Below are positions 27,971-36,765 of a stretch of 64,000 nt of DNA, in pieces (the stretch's first letter is position 1; each line of letters begins with the position of its first letter). The DNA is from Dryocola clanedunensis (GTDB lineage Bacteria; Pseudomonadota; Gammaproteobacteria; Enterobacterales; Enterobacteriaceae), in assembly GCF_025215155.1 (NCBI RefSeq), contig NZ_JALHAM010000118.1; one strand, 5' to 3'. The notes under the pieces are model-generated. The model had not been told where the DNA came from, did not search any database, and worked only from the letters and a program-made list of their open reading frames with translations. Both the position numbers and the translations under genes were made by a program.

Positions 27971-28567
27971 ATGAAGTTCAGTCCGTTAGTCCTGCTGTTG
28001 CCACTGGCAACACTTGTCGGATGTACGCAGCAAAAGCTGCAGCCGCGTGCGCCCGCTGCCCCGGTACCGCCCGTTGAGGTCAATCGTAACGTTCAGCCGG
28101 TCTCACCGGATGAATATGCCCGCCGAACGCCTGAGGTGGTGCGCTATGACCGCTATCTGCTGGTCAGCACCGATGCGCAGACGGCGCAAAAAGACCCGCT
28201 CTCCCAGATTGTTGATATCCGCATTCCCGGCTCGCTGACGCCGACCGTGGCGGATGCGATGCGCTACGCCCTGAAGCAGTCCGGCTACACCCTGTGTGCC
28301 ACCGGCCCCGCGAACGGCGTGCTGTACCGTCAGGCGCTGCCGGCCGTGCAGTACCGGCTCGGGCCGATGCGGCTGCGTACCGCGCTGCAGGTCATGGCCG
28401 GGCCGGCCTGGCAGATGGAAGAAGATGATGTCCAGCGGGTGGTCTGCCACAGCCTGCGCAGTGGCTATACGCTACCTTCCTCCCAGCTGGCACCTGTCCC
28501 GTCGTCATCGCTTCTCGCTCCACCACCGGCACCGGCCACCACAACCGGGGGAGGGTTCCTCAAATGA
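27971..28567 (+). CDS. PilL-N-terminal family ICE lipoprotein (TIGR03748)
   Basis: 198 residues. Lipoprotein signal: LVLLLPLATLVGC, lipobox Cys at residue 18. The mature part (VVRYDRYLLVST, DPLSQIVDIRIP, LKQSGYTLC, LRTALQVMAGPAW) is the conserved PilL-type secretin/periplasmic domain that starts the GI-type T4SS cluster. The DNA for LPLAT is itself a perfect copy of the 17-bp dyad (27996-28012), so the repeat is built into the signal peptide. The next gene overlaps by 4 bp. Confidence 0.88.
   Translation: MKFSPLVLLLPLATLVGCTQQKLQPRAPAAPVPPVEVNRNVQPVSPDEYARRTPEVVRYDRYLLVSTDAQTAQKDPLSQIVDIRIPGSLTPTVADAMRYALKQSGYTLCATGPANGVLYRQALPAVQYRLGPMRLRTALQVMAGPAWQMEEDDVQRVVCHSLRSGYTLPSSQLAPVPSSSLLAPPPAPATTTGGGFLK
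27996..28012. repeat. 17-bp dyad inside the PilL-family signal peptide
   Basis: Perfect copy, centre C, read as LPLAT in frame within the hydrophobic core of the lipoprotein signal. Confidence 0.95.
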
Positions 28568-29367
28568 CGCTTCCCGGTTCGGTTACAGAGCCTGAAACAT
28601 CCGACGCAGGCGTCTCCCGCAGACCTTCTTTCCGTTACTGGCCACTGCTCAGACGCGCAGGCTGGGGCATCCTGGCCGGTGGGGTGGTTATCGCGCTGGT
28701 CTTTTCCGTCCTGAGTCTGGCAAAGCTTCATCGTCTCGACGGGCAGCTCAGCCAGCTGGCACAGCAGCAGCGCGGCCTGCAGCAGGATGAGCGTATACCC
28801 GACATGCAGACTGCGCTCAGCACGCTGCGACAGCAGCAGGCTGAGGAAGACAAACAGCTTGCTGAGCTTCGCCGGAAGGTGGACGCCGTCGTACTCAGGG
28901 CTGGCAACCAGCCGCAGATTGATACGGAGGCTGTTACCCGACAGGCGGAGCTGCTGAAGCAGCTGAGTGCCGGGCAGGAGGGGCTGAAAACTCGCCTCAG
29001 TGCGCTTGAGTCACAACCCGCCTCCCGGTCGACAGCCGCTGCCGCAAAGTCTGCAGACACCGGCAAAGCAGCTGCCGGCACGGATAAGCCAAAGCCGTCC
29101 GCATCCCGCCCCCACGCCAGGCCCTCCCGTACCACCCGCAAACCCGCTGTCGCGCGGGCGAAGTCCGTCCCGTTTGTGCTGACCGGCACCGAACGCCGGG
29201 GGGCACAGTCGCTGGCGGCCGTTGCGCCAAAAGGGTACCGCAGCCTTTCGCAGGTCGCGCTCATCAGTGAGGGCGAGGCCGTCGCAGGCTGGACGCTGGT
29301 TCACGCCGGTTACGGGCAGGCCACCTTCCGGGTTAACGGCCGTACCGTCCTGGTCAACGCGCAGTAG
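28564..29367 (+). CDS. Single-pass inner-membrane ICE transfer protein
   Basis: 267 residues. One membrane helix at about 38-62 (GWGILAGGVVIALVFSVLSL), then a long periplasmic coiled coil (about 65-150, rich in Gln/Leu/Arg), a Pro/Ala/Lys linker, and a C-terminal folded domain of about 65 residues (SVPFVLTGTERRGAQSLA, VAGWTLVHAGYG). The layout recalls PilN/PilO/PilP-like or TcpQ-like assembly proteins, but I cannot name the family. The start overlaps the PilL-type gene (ATGA). Confidence 0.75.
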   Translation: MTLPGSVTEPETSDAGVSRRPSFRYWPLLRRAGWGILAGGVVIALVFSVLSLAKLHRLDGQLSQLAQQQRGLQQDERIPDMQTALSTLRQQQAEEDKQLAELRRKVDAVVLRAGNQPQIDTEAVTRQAELLKQLSAGQEGLKTRLSALESQPASRSTAAAAKSADTGKAAAGTDKPKPSASRPHARPSRTTRKPAVARAKSVPFVLTGTERRGAQSLAAVAPKGYRSLSQVALISEGEAVAGWTLVHAGYGQATFRVNGRTVLVNAQ

Positions 29368-29379
29368 AGGAGTCATGCC

Positions 29380-30177
29380 ATGAAATTCATCCATACCTTT
29401 CCCGTTAAGTCGGCGGTGTTCTGCGCACTGGCCATGCTGGCCGGCAGCATCGTGCTGAGTGCGGAGGCTTTCGCCGCGCCCGCGCAGCCACAGGCGGCAG
29501 GTGCGACGGTGGCTGAAGTATCGGCCCTGGACACGCAGCGGCTGGAGACCCTGCGCCGGCAGGTGGACAAAATCAATCGCGAATCACTGCAGGCGCAGGC
29601 CACGCAGTGGGGCCTGACCCCGGAGGATTATCAGCACTATCAGCAGCTGATGAACGGTCCCCGGGGCATTCAGTCCCCCGGCCTTGACCCGCTATCAACG
29701 CTGGGGATTGAAGCGAAGACTCCCGCAGAGCGCCGCCGGTTCGCTGAGCTCTGGGTGAAGCAGGAAGCTGCCCGCACGGAAAAAGAGCTGAATTTCCAGC
29801 GCGAAGTCAGCGCCGCCTGGAAACGGCTGTACCCGGATTCGCTCCCCGTGAATATGGGGAAGACCGCGGGGATTGCGCATGATTCCGGCGGCCGGCTGGC
29901 TTTGTTTGTCCGGCAAAAAGACTGCAAAACCTGTGACGCGCGCCTGCAGGCCGTTCTTGCTGATAACCGGCCGGTCGATATCTACCTGGTGGACAGCGCA
30001 GGGAATGACAACACCCTGCGGGCCTGGGCGAAGGCGCACAACATTCCGGCGGACAGGGTGCGTAGCCGGCAGATAACCCTTAACCACGACGGCGGGCGCT
30101 GGATGCGCTTCGGCGACGGCCTGATGCCGGTGGTGCTGCAGCAGGGGAAAGAGGGATGGCGAATCGCTGCGTTCTGA
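29380..30177 (+). CDS. ICE protein, PFL_4693 (TIGR03759) family
   Basis: 265 residues with a signal peptide ending at about 30 (LSAEAFA|AP). Conserved features: WGLTPEDYQHYQQLMNGPRG and LALFVRQKDCKTCDARLQAV, with a CxxC-type pair that hints at a thioredoxin-like periplasmic fold. In SPI-7/PFGI-1-like elements this gene sits between the PilL-type gene and the transglycosylase, as here. It is likely a periplasmic T4SS assembly factor. Confidence 0.85.
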   Translation: MKFIHTFPVKSAVFCALAMLAGSIVLSAEAFAAPAQPQAAGATVAEVSALDTQRLETLRRQVDKINRESLQAQATQWGLTPEDYQHYQQLMNGPRGIQSPGLDPLSTLGIEAKTPAERRRFAELWVKQEAARTEKELNFQREVSAAWKRLYPDSLPVNMGKTAGIAHDSGGRLALFVRQKDCKTCDARLQAVLADNRPVDIYLVDSAGNDNTLRAWAKAHNIPADRVRSRQITLNHDGGRWMRFGDGLMPVVLQQGKEGWRIAAF

Positions 30178-30782
30178 GACTTTCCATCCTGGCCCTGATG
30201 CTGTGCTGTGGGCCAGTCTTTGCCGCTTCTCTTCAGACCGTGCCTGAGGGGTATCGTCAGGTCGCGCTGGCGCACGGGGTGCCGCCGGCATCTCTGTACG
30301 CCGTGGCGCTGACGGAGTCGTCAAAAAAACTGTCCCGCGGCGTGCGCCCCTGGCCCTGGACCATCAACGTCGCCGGCAAAGGCTACCGCTATCCGACCCG
30401 CATCGCGGCGTGGAGCGCCCTGCAGCAGTTTATGAAGCGTCATTCCCTGAAGCGCATCGATGTCGGCGTGGCGCAGGTCAACCTGGGCTGGAATGGGCAG
30501 CGCTTTCGTTCCACCTGGGAGGCCTTTGACCCCTATACCAGCCTGAATGTGGCCGCAGCCATCCTGAAGGAGTGCCGGGGACGAACGGACAGCTGGCTGG
30601 CGGCTGCAGGATGTTATCACCATCCGGCGGGTGGAAAGCCTGCCGCCCGCTACCGCGCCATCGTGCGGCGTCATCTTGCCGGGCTGTCAGCCGCGCCGGC
30701 AGTCGCAGCAACGCCGGTTGCACTGGCTTCAGCGCGGGTGCGAACGGATTACGTCTGGGTGGAGCCTGAGGCGCATGACTGA
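30156..30782 (+). CDS. Lytic transglycosylase of the T4SS
   Basis: 208 residues; ATG lies within the end of the previous gene (22-bp overlap) after AAAGAGGG. A signal peptide ends near CCGPVFAAS. SLT domain: VPPASLYAVALTESSK (catalytic Glu), then VGVAQVNLGWNG, YTSLNVAAAILKECRGR. It cuts peptidoglycan to let the transfer channel through the wall, as in VirB1 and ICE homologues. Confidence 0.9.
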   Translation: MANRCVLRLSILALMLCCGPVFAASLQTVPEGYRQVALAHGVPPASLYAVALTESSKKLSRGVRPWPWTINVAGKGYRYPTRIAAWSALQQFMKRHSLKRIDVGVAQVNLGWNGQRFRSTWEAFDPYTSLNVAAAILKECRGRTDSWLAAAGCYHHPAGGKPAARYRAIVRRHLAGLSAAPAVAATPVALASARVRTDYVWVEPEAHD

Positions 30783-30808
30783 GGGCAGTCTGAAATATGA
30801 CTCACGGG

Positions 30809-30825
30809 TGCTGGCATTGCCAGCA
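30809..30825. repeat. Possible distant dyad variant
   Basis: TGCTGGCA-T-TGCCAGCA: same length and symmetry as the 17-bp dyad with two symmetric changes per arm and centre T. It lies in the 59-bp gap between two genes. It may be an unrelated hairpin. Confidence 0.4.
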
Positions 30826-30841
30826 CGTCAGGAGCTGACAT

Positions 30842-31027
30842 ATGAAAGTGAAAATTGTTCGAATGCTCGTCTCCGCAGTCACCATGACGGTTGCAGGGAG
30901 CGTTATCGGGTATGGGTATTACGCGTACAGCAGCCCGCTGGACAGAGGGTTCGTATTGGTTTTTGCGGGATACGCGCTGGCGGTAGGCCTGTACGTGCTC
31001 TGTATGTTCCCGGATGACGGTGAATGA
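30842..31027 (+). CDS. Small inner-membrane protein
   Basis: 61 residues with AGGAG before the ATG. Two membrane helices (about 8-26 and 36-55), short acidic end. No family recognised. It belongs to the forward T4SS operon by position. Confidence 0.65.
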   Translation: MKVKIVRMLVSAVTMTVAGSVIGYGYYAYSSPLDRGFVLVFAGYALAVGLYVLCMFPDDGE

Positions 31028-31033
31028 GCTGAG

Positions 31034-31087
31034 TGTTGCCAGTGGCAACACATGAAATGTGATCTGGAACTGTTGCCAGTGGCAACA
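31034..31087. repeat. Two-unit dyad array
   Basis: Perfect dyads at 31034-31050 and 31071-31087, start to start exactly 37 bp. The 20-nt spacer (CATGAAATGTGATCTGGAAC) resembles the spacer of the larger arrays. The right flank reads CTTTATT. It lies between the small membrane protein and the PFL_4695-type gene. Confidence 0.92.
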
Positions 31088-31130
31088 CTTTATTCCCGCC
31101 GGCAGTCACGCCGGCAGTAAGGACATATCG

Positions 31131-31640
31131 ATGAAAAAGACATGCTTCATCCTGTTAATGGTCGGGATGTTGTCGCCGCTCAGCGGACAGTGTGCCCTGA
31201 CGGTCATTGCCGATTTAGGCGGTCAGCCGACCGACGACTACTTTAGCGCCATCAACCGGCAGCCGGCAGCCGGAGAAGCTCCACCGGTAATGGCTGCTCC
31301 CCGTCCATCCGGTGAAGCGACGATGCTGCCGGTCAGCACGCCGGAGCTCACGCCCGGTCGCGAAACCGCCCGTCCGTTGAAGCTGCCGGGGATTGGTGCA
31401 CTGTTCCTGGTTGGCGACGATGCCCTGTCACGCCGCTGGCTTGCCGACAACCGCGATCGCCTGCAAAAAATGAACGCGGCTGGCATGATCGTGAATGTGC
31501 AAAGTCAGCAGGGCGTTGCCTCCCTGCGTGAGCTGGTCCCCGGTATTACGCTGGCACCGGCATCGGGTAGCTCGCTGGCGCGCCGCCTGCAGCTGTCGCA
31601 TTACCCGGTGCTGATAACGGACGCAGGGCTGACGCCATGA
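31131..31640 (+). CDS. ICE protein, PFL_4695 (TIGR03765) family
   Basis: 169 residues from ATG 31131 (AAGGA upstream). A signal peptide ends near SGQCA|LT. Conserved parts: LTVIADLGGQPTDDYFSAIN and IGALFLVGDDALSRRWLADN, VNVQSQQGVASLRELVPG. It is a periplasmic protein of unknown biochemical role in GI-type ICEs, always just upstream of the nuclease-like and TraD genes. The next gene overlaps by 4 bp. Confidence 0.88.
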   Translation: MKKTCFILLMVGMLSPLSGQCALTVIADLGGQPTDDYFSAINRQPAAGEAPPVMAAPRPSGEATMLPVSTPELTPGRETARPLKLPGIGALFLVGDDALSRRWLADNRDRLQKMNAAGMIVNVQSQQGVASLRELVPGITLAPASGSSLARRLQLSHYPVLITDAGLTP

Positions 31641-32287
31641 GTTTCCCCCGCAGGCTGTTAATTACCGTCGCGTGCGTGCTGCCCTTTGCGCTGCTGTTTC
31701 TGGTGCTGAGGGAGGAGAGGAGCCCGCTGTGGGTGGCTTTCGTCTGTCTGTACGGTGCGCTCGCGGAGCTGATGCTGATTCTGTGCCTGGTGCTGACCGG
31801 GAAGGGAAGAGGTCGCCGGCAGCGGCGTCATCTGCGCTATCAGAACACCGCGCAGCGCGTGCTGTCCCGTCTGAAGTCCCTCGATGGCGACGGCCAGCGT
31901 CTGGTCTACCTGCGCAAAATTAACCCGTATGTGCTCGAAGAGCTGCTGCTGACAGCCTTCGAACGGCAGGGGCACACGGTTGTCCGCAGCCCCTCCTACA
32001 GCGGTGATGGCGGGACTGACGGGCAGGTGGTCATCGATGGCGTGACCTGGCTGATTCAGGCCAAACGCTACAGCCGCAGTATCAATCCGCAGCATGTGCA
32101 GGCGTTCATTCGCCTGCTTGTCAGCCGTAACCAGCCCGGTTTCTTTATCCACACCGGCCGCACCGGCCCCGCCAGCCGCGCACTGGGCCGCGACTGCGCT
32201 CAGTTACGCATCATCAGTGGCCAGCAGCTGCTTGACCTGCTGGCCGGTCACACTTTACCAGGACTCACACTATGCAAAACTCACTGA
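31637..32287 (+). CDS. Membrane-anchored Mrr-like restriction endonuclease
   Basis: 216 residues. Two hydrophobic helices (about 8-24 and 30-52), then a basic segment, then an Mrr-type PD-(D/E)xK domain: FERQGHTVVRSPSYSGDGGT, then D, then WLIQAKRY, i.e. the D...QxK active site typical of Mrr. Homologues are regular members of the GI-type T4SS cluster. Membrane anchoring of a nuclease near the coupling protein suggests a role in DNA entry or exclusion, but no direct evidence exists here. Confidence 0.8.
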   Translation: MSFPRRLLITVACVLPFALLFLVLREERSPLWVAFVCLYGALAELMLILCLVLTGKGRGRRQRRHLRYQNTAQRVLSRLKSLDGDGQRLVYLRKINPYVLEELLLTAFERQGHTVVRSPSYSGDGGTDGQVVIDGVTWLIQAKRYSRSINPQHVQAFIRLLVSRNQPGFFIHTGRTGPASRALGRDCAQLRIISGQQLLDLLAGHTLPGLTLCKTH

Positions 32288-32958
32288 TATCCCGCGCCGG
32301 GAGGCTGCTGAGCAGCTTCTTGCGTACCGTTTCTCATGTCCGTTCGTTTCGTCATCACAGATTTGTCGGCGGGCTTCTCCATTTTGTCCGTATGGCACTG
32401 CAGGTCCTGGTGTGGTGGCCTGCGTTTATTGCCGGCTCTGTGCTGGTTGTGACCTTTCTGACGATGAAGGTGAACGGCAACGCAGAGGCGCAGTGGTTGC
32501 AGACGCTGGAAATGCAGGCGGCAGCATACCAGGGCGCACCGAAAGGGGAAGTACTGAGCACCCGCTGTGACATTGACAGGAACGCCAGCCATTCTGCTGA
32601 CTTCCCTGGCATGGAAGTCAGTGCGCCTTGTCCTCCTCACCCTGTGTCTCTGGCGAACACGGCACAGGCTGATATTGCTGTGCTGGTATCAATCTATATG
32701 GCGCTGGTCATTATGTCCCTGTGCTGGTTGCTCGTGAGTGAGTTTATGTTGCCAGTGGCAACACCCCGGCACCATTCAGGCGAGAATCATTCAGGACGGT
32801 CGGCCCGCAGCTACGTGACGCTGCATGAAGGCCATGAGGCGTCATTTATTGTCGTTCGCACTCCTGAAGGTGAATACCGGTCGATGCCTGTTTATCGTGA
32901 AGGTGATAACACGGGCAGGGGCAGTACCGGGCAAGCCGGGGTGGGCCGCCATGAGTAA
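32272..32958 (+). CDS. Hypothetical inner-membrane protein
   Basis: 228 residues. Two membrane helices (about 45-65 and 125-160). The segment LPVATPR after the second helix is encoded by a perfect dyad repeat (32747-32763). The C-terminal 50 residues include VTLHEGHEASFIVVRTPEGE. It overlaps the nuclease gene by 16 bp and TraD by 8 bp, so it is tightly inside the operon. No family recognised. Confidence 0.65.
   Translation: MQNSLISRAGRLLSSFLRTVSHVRSFRHHRFVGGLLHFVRMALQVLVWWPAFIAGSVLVVTFLTMKVNGNAEAQWLQTLEMQAAAYQGAPKGEVLSTRCDIDRNASHSADFPGMEVSAPCPPHPVSLANTAQADIAVLVSIYMALVIMSLCWLLVSEFMLPVATPRHHSGENHSGRSARSYVTLHEGHEASFIVVRTPEGEYRSMPVYREGDNTGRGSTGQAGVGRHE
32747..32763. repeat. 17-bp dyad inside coding sequence (membrane protein)
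   Basis: Perfect copy, centre G, read in frame as LPVATP at the end of the second membrane segment. Confidence 0.95.
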
Positions 32959-35194
32959 CCGCTACGTGATTGAAGCGCTGCTGCGTCCTGCGGTGGAGCT
33001 CAATACCGCCGTTGCATCGGGTGTCGCGGCTTACGTCTGCGTGGCGGCCCCCTGGGCGGTGGCGCTGGCCCCGTCGGTGAGCTATGTGACCGCCGGGGCA
33101 TTTGGCCTGCTGTCGGTGGTGCGTACCCGTCAGGGGATGGCGATACTGCGCTACCGGCGCAACCTGAAGCGTCTGCCCCGGTATGTCATGACCAGCTCGC
33201 AGATACCGGTGAGCCACCGTCATTTGTTCCTCGGGCGGGGTTTTCGCTGGACTCAGGCGCACACCCAGCGCCTGAACGATACCCGTCGCCCGGAAGTGTC
33301 ACATCTTCTTCAGCCCGGGCCGTTGTACCGTCTGGCACGCTGGGCTGAGCTGCACAGTGACCGTTCGCTGCCCTGGTTGTCGCGTGCGCTGGGTGCCGAC
33401 TCGCCGCTCAATCCCGTGCGACCGCTGCCGCCGGTGGGAGGGAATCCGGCCCTGCACGGTGTGGAGCCGGATGAGCGGGACGTGGTGATGGCCCTGGGCG
33501 AGCGCGTGGGTCATACCGTTGTCTACGGTACCACCCGCGTGGGTAAAACCCGCCTGGCGGAGCTGCTGATCACTCAGGATATCCGGCGCGACACGCAGGA
33601 GGTGGTGATTATCTTTGATCCGAAAGGGGACGCCGACCTGCTGCGCCGTACCTGGGCTGAAGCCCACCGCGCCGGGCGCGGCGATGAGCTGACCATCTTT
33701 CATCTGGGCTGGCCGGAAATCTCCGCCCGCTATAATGCCGTGGGTCGTTTTGGTCGGGTGTCGGAAGTCGCAACCCGTATCAGCGGCCAGCTTTCCGGGG
33801 AGGGCAACAGCGCGGCATTTAAAGAGTTCGCCTGGCGCTTCGTCAATATCATTGCCAAAGCCCTGGTGGCGCTGGGTGAGCGCCCGGACTATATGCTCAT
33901 TCTGCGCTACGTCAACAATATCGCCGACCTGTACCTGCGTTATGCCGAAGTCGTTGTCAGCAGGCTGATGCCTGAGCTGAATGAAAATATCCGCAATAAC
34001 GAAGAAGCCATTGATGAGCGGGATATTCCCCGCACGATGCAGGGGCAGCCGGATGCGGTGCGCATATGGGCAGTGGAAATGGCACTGAGTTCGGACTCCG
34101 GCAAAAAAATCTACGACCCGATCCTCGACGGCCTGCGCTCGGCCGTGCGCTATGACCGTACCTATTTCGACAAAATCGTCGCCTCGCTGCTGCCGCTGCT
34201 GGAAAAGCTGACCTCCGGCAAAACCGCCGAGCTGCTGGCCCCGGACTACCTCAATATGAATGACCCGCGCCCCATCTTTGACTGGGAGCAGGTTATCCGC
34301 AAACGAGGCATTGTTTATATCGGCCTCGATGCGCTGACCGACGCGCAGGTGGCCAGCGCGGTGGGCAACTCGATGTTTGCCGACCTGGTCTCGGTCGCCG
34401 GCCATATCTACAAGCACGGCATGAACGACGGCCTGCCGGTGCGCAATGACGGGAAGCTGGCCATCAACCTGCACTGTGACGAGTTCAATGAACTGATGGG
34501 GGAGGAGTTTATCCCGCTGATTAACAAGGGCGGCGGGGCAGGGATGCAGGTGACGGCCTACACGCAGACCAGCTCGGACATCGAGGCCCGCATTGGCAGC
34601 GCAGCCAAAACCGCGCAGGTCCAGGGTAACTTCAATAATATGATAATGCTGCGCGTGCGTGAGAACCGCACCGCAGAGCTGCTGACAACCCAGCTCTCGC
34701 AGGTGGAAATTTACAGCAAAACGCTGGTCTCCGGCTTCTCGGACGCGCCGGATATCACTTCCGGGCAGGACTTTAACTCCAATACGCAGGACAGGGTCGG
34801 CACGGTTAAGGTCCCACTGCTGGAGCCCGCCGACATCGTCACCCTGCCGAAAGGGCAGGCGTTTGCGCTGCTTGAGGGCGGCCAGCTGTGGAAAATCCGC
34901 ATGCCGTTGCCGGCAGGCGATAAGGACGATCCGCTGATGCCCGGACAAATGGGGGAGGTGGTGGAGAAGATGCGCCAGTCCTACCGTACCGCCGACGGAT
35001 GGTGGTCAGGATCACCGACTGATGTACCACCCGATCCTGAGGATGCGCTTGTCACTGACACATCTACCGCATCGGCCATCACGGAGCCTTCGATCCCATC
35101 CCTGGCTGAAGAGGAAAGTGTTGCCACTGGCAACACTTTACCGGATGCCGGTGTGAATACCGACACGGGTGATGAGGAGGTGCAAAATGGCTGA
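32951..35194 (+). CDS. Type IV coupling protein (TraD, SXT/TOL-like)
   Basis: 747 residues from ATG 32951, which overlaps the previous stop by 8 bp; an upstream in-frame start exists. N-terminal membrane segments (about 15-60), Walker A VYGTTRVGKTRLAELL (about 193), Walker B NLHCDEFNEL (about 505), and the conserved EEFIPLINKGGGAGMQVTAY region. It is the ATPase that docks the relaxosome on the T4SS. The variable C-terminus contains VATGNT, coded by a perfect dyad (35119-35135), in a disordered acidic stretch. Confidence 0.93.
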   Translation: MSNRYVIEALLRPAVELNTAVASGVAAYVCVAAPWAVALAPSVSYVTAGAFGLLSVVRTRQGMAILRYRRNLKRLPRYVMTSSQIPVSHRHLFLGRGFRWTQAHTQRLNDTRRPEVSHLLQPGPLYRLARWAELHSDRSLPWLSRALGADSPLNPVRPLPPVGGNPALHGVEPDERDVVMALGERVGHTVVYGTTRVGKTRLAELLITQDIRRDTQEVVIIFDPKGDADLLRRTWAEAHRAGRGDELTIFHLGWPEISARYNAVGRFGRVSEVATRISGQLSGEGNSAAFKEFAWRFVNIIAKALVALGERPDYMLILRYVNNIADLYLRYAEVVVSRLMPELNENIRNNEEAIDERDIPRTMQGQPDAVRIWAVEMALSSDSGKKIYDPILDGLRSAVRYDRTYFDKIVASLLPLLEKLTSGKTAELLAPDYLNMNDPRPIFDWEQVIRKRGIVYIGLDALTDAQVASAVGNSMFADLVSVAGHIYKHGMNDGLPVRNDGKLAINLHCDEFNELMGEEFIPLINKGGGAGMQVTAYTQTSSDIEARIGSAAKTAQVQGNFNNMIMLRVRENRTAELLTTQLSQVEIYSKTLVSGFSDAPDITSGQDFNSNTQDRVGTVKVPLLEPADIVTLPKGQAFALLEGGQLWKIRMPLPAGDKDDPLMPGQMGEVVEKMRQSYRTADGWWSGSPTDVPPDPEDALVTDTSTASAITEPSIPSLAEEESVATGNTLPDAGVNTDTGDEEVQNG
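35119..35135. repeat. 17-bp dyad inside the TraD C-terminus
   Basis: Perfect copy, centre C, flanks AAAG/CTTTA, read as SVATGNT in frame, 56 bp before the TraD stop. Confidence 0.95.
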
Positions 35195-35948
35195 ACCGCG
35201 CAACGATACCCGCCAGCAGCCACCCCAGCCGCCCAAAAAGCACGGCCTGCTGTATAACCTGGCGTGGGGCTGGCCATGGGCCGTCGTCGGTATGCTGCTG
35301 GCTTCACTGCTGCTCAGCCTGGTGATTGAATGGGCGGGCATGGCCTTCCTGTGGCCGGCTGCAGGCGCCTCCCACAGTGAGCAGGTGATGCACACCGAGC
35401 TGGGCTGGCTTTCCAGCGAGTTTACCCGCAGCCTGCTGCTGTCAGACCCGTCCACCACGCTGGTTCACGGCATCACCCGGGCCTACCAGTGGGCTTTTGT
35501 CGACAGCGGGGTGACCGGCTGGCTGCAGCATCAGTACAGCACGCAGATGGCCAGTAATAATGCCATCACGCGGGAAGCCAGCCAGTGGAGCGCATGGCTG
35601 GCCGGTGTGCTGGGTGAGTATCTGCAGGCGGCGGTGTGGGTAACGGTTATCACGCTGGTCCGGGCCACCATTCTGGTGCTGTCGGTGCCGCTGTTTGTGC
35701 TGGTCCTGCTGGTTGCACTGACCGAAGGGCTGGGGCGACGTGATCTCAGGCGTTACGGCGCTGCGTGGGAGTCGGCATTCGTTTATCACAGGGCAAAAGC
35801 ACTGGTGAAGCCAGCGCTGTATATCCCCTGCATGCTTTACCTTTCCTGGCCCACAGCGATTTATCCTAACCTGCTGTTGCTGCCTGCCGCCCTCCTGTTC
35901 GGGCTGGCCGTCACCGTCACGGTCGCATCGTTCAAGAAATATCTTTAG
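35187..35948 (+). CDS. ICE membrane protein, PFL_4697 (TIGR03747) family
   Basis: 253 residues from ATG 35187 (GAGGAGG upstream), overlapping the TraD stop by 8 bp. Four or more membrane helices (about 30-55, 140-180, 205-225, 230-250). The opening KKHGLLYNLAWGWPWAVVGM and the central ITREASQWSAWLAG segment fit the family that follows TraD in GI-type ICEs. It ends the forward T4SS block. Confidence 0.88.
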   Translation: MAEPRNDTRQQPPQPPKKHGLLYNLAWGWPWAVVGMLLASLLLSLVIEWAGMAFLWPAAGASHSEQVMHTELGWLSSEFTRSLLLSDPSTTLVHGITRAYQWAFVDSGVTGWLQHQYSTQMASNNAITREASQWSAWLAGVLGEYLQAAVWVTVITLVRATILVLSVPLFVLVLLVALTEGLGRRDLRRYGAAWESAFVYHRAKALVKPALYIPCMLYLSWPTAIYPNLLLLPAALLFGLAVTVTVASFKKYL

Positions 35949-35968
35949 AGCCGTACCCAGAAGCTGGA

Positions 35969-36003
35969 CAACGGCGTGCAAAACTTGCTTTTGTGCGCCG
36001 TTG
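35969..36003 (+). terminator. Hairpin ending the forward T4SS block
   Basis: CAACGGCG-T-GCAAAA / TTTTG-T-GCGCCGTTG, an almost perfect long stem 21 bp after the stop codon. Confidence 0.7.
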
Positions 36004-36203
36004 TCAGCAGCCGGGCCACTCAGAGACGGGTTCAGCCTGGCAACGGAAAATGTTTCTGTCGCGATTTCGGGAATGCTGAGAACAGTATTCGATTTTCTTC
36101 TATGGACGGGGGTGTGCAGGGAGATTATCGTTACCCGTGCAGGTAACAACAGGTAGAGCTCCGTTGAGCATCAACTTCATCATAAAGCGATTCTTGATTC
36201 ATT

Positions 36204-36236
36204 GCCCTCCGGCTTCCCCCGTGAGGGCTTTTTTTT
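36204..36236 (+). terminator. Intrinsic terminator
   Basis: GCCCTC / GAGGGC with a 13-nt loop and eight T. It lies between the TraD block and dyad array 1. Confidence 0.8.
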
Positions 36237-36331
36237 ATTCTTTCACCGACACAATGTGTGTGGCAGCGGTAACTGGCTGTGATTTTGTATCAGGTGTGAG
36301 CCGGGCCGACATCGAATATGTGATCTGCGAC

Positions 36332-36489
36332 TGTTGCCAGTGGCAACACCGAAGCTGTGACTGTTGCCAGTGGCAACACTGAAACCGTGAACCGGAACTG
36401 TTGCCAGTGGCAACACCGAAACGGTGGGCTGTGACTGTTGCCAGTGGCAACACCGAAACGGTGAGTCGGGACTGTTGCCAGTGGCAACA
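36332..36489. repeat. Dyad array 1 (five units)
   Basis: Five perfect 17-bp dyads start at 36332, 36362, 36399, 36436 and 36473: spacing 30 then 37, 37, 37. The 20-nt spacers are near-copies of each other (GAAACCGTG/GAAACGGTG with GGGAC or TGTGAC ends), so this is not CRISPR. It lies in an 817-bp gene-free gap (35949-36765) between convergent T4SS blocks. Downstream, 36490-36765 holds a GCCGGC/GCCGGC hairpin (36670-36687) and no gene. Confidence 0.95.
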
Positions 36490-36765
36490 CTACCAGTCGT
36501 CCGGAGAGTTAAAAAGGAAGTTGCCGGAATACGTTTGTCAGTATCACCATCAACCGCGCCTGGTCTCAGATTACGCTGCGTATTCCGGCAGAGAATGAAA
36601 TTACCATCAGATCTGCGCTCACGATATTAAATTGATGCTTCGGCCTGGCCGAATTGCGCCCATAAAAATGCCGGCACTCAGGCCGGCGAATGGCACAAAT
36701 CATTTTGTTATCAAGGAGAAATCCTGTTTATATGCCGCTCTGATGGAACGGAGAGGCGGCTCACT

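Noticed and set aside
33299..34948. Long open frame antisense to the TraD-like gene
   Set aside because: High-GC codon bias opens the opposite frame; the forward gene has Walker motifs and operon overlaps.
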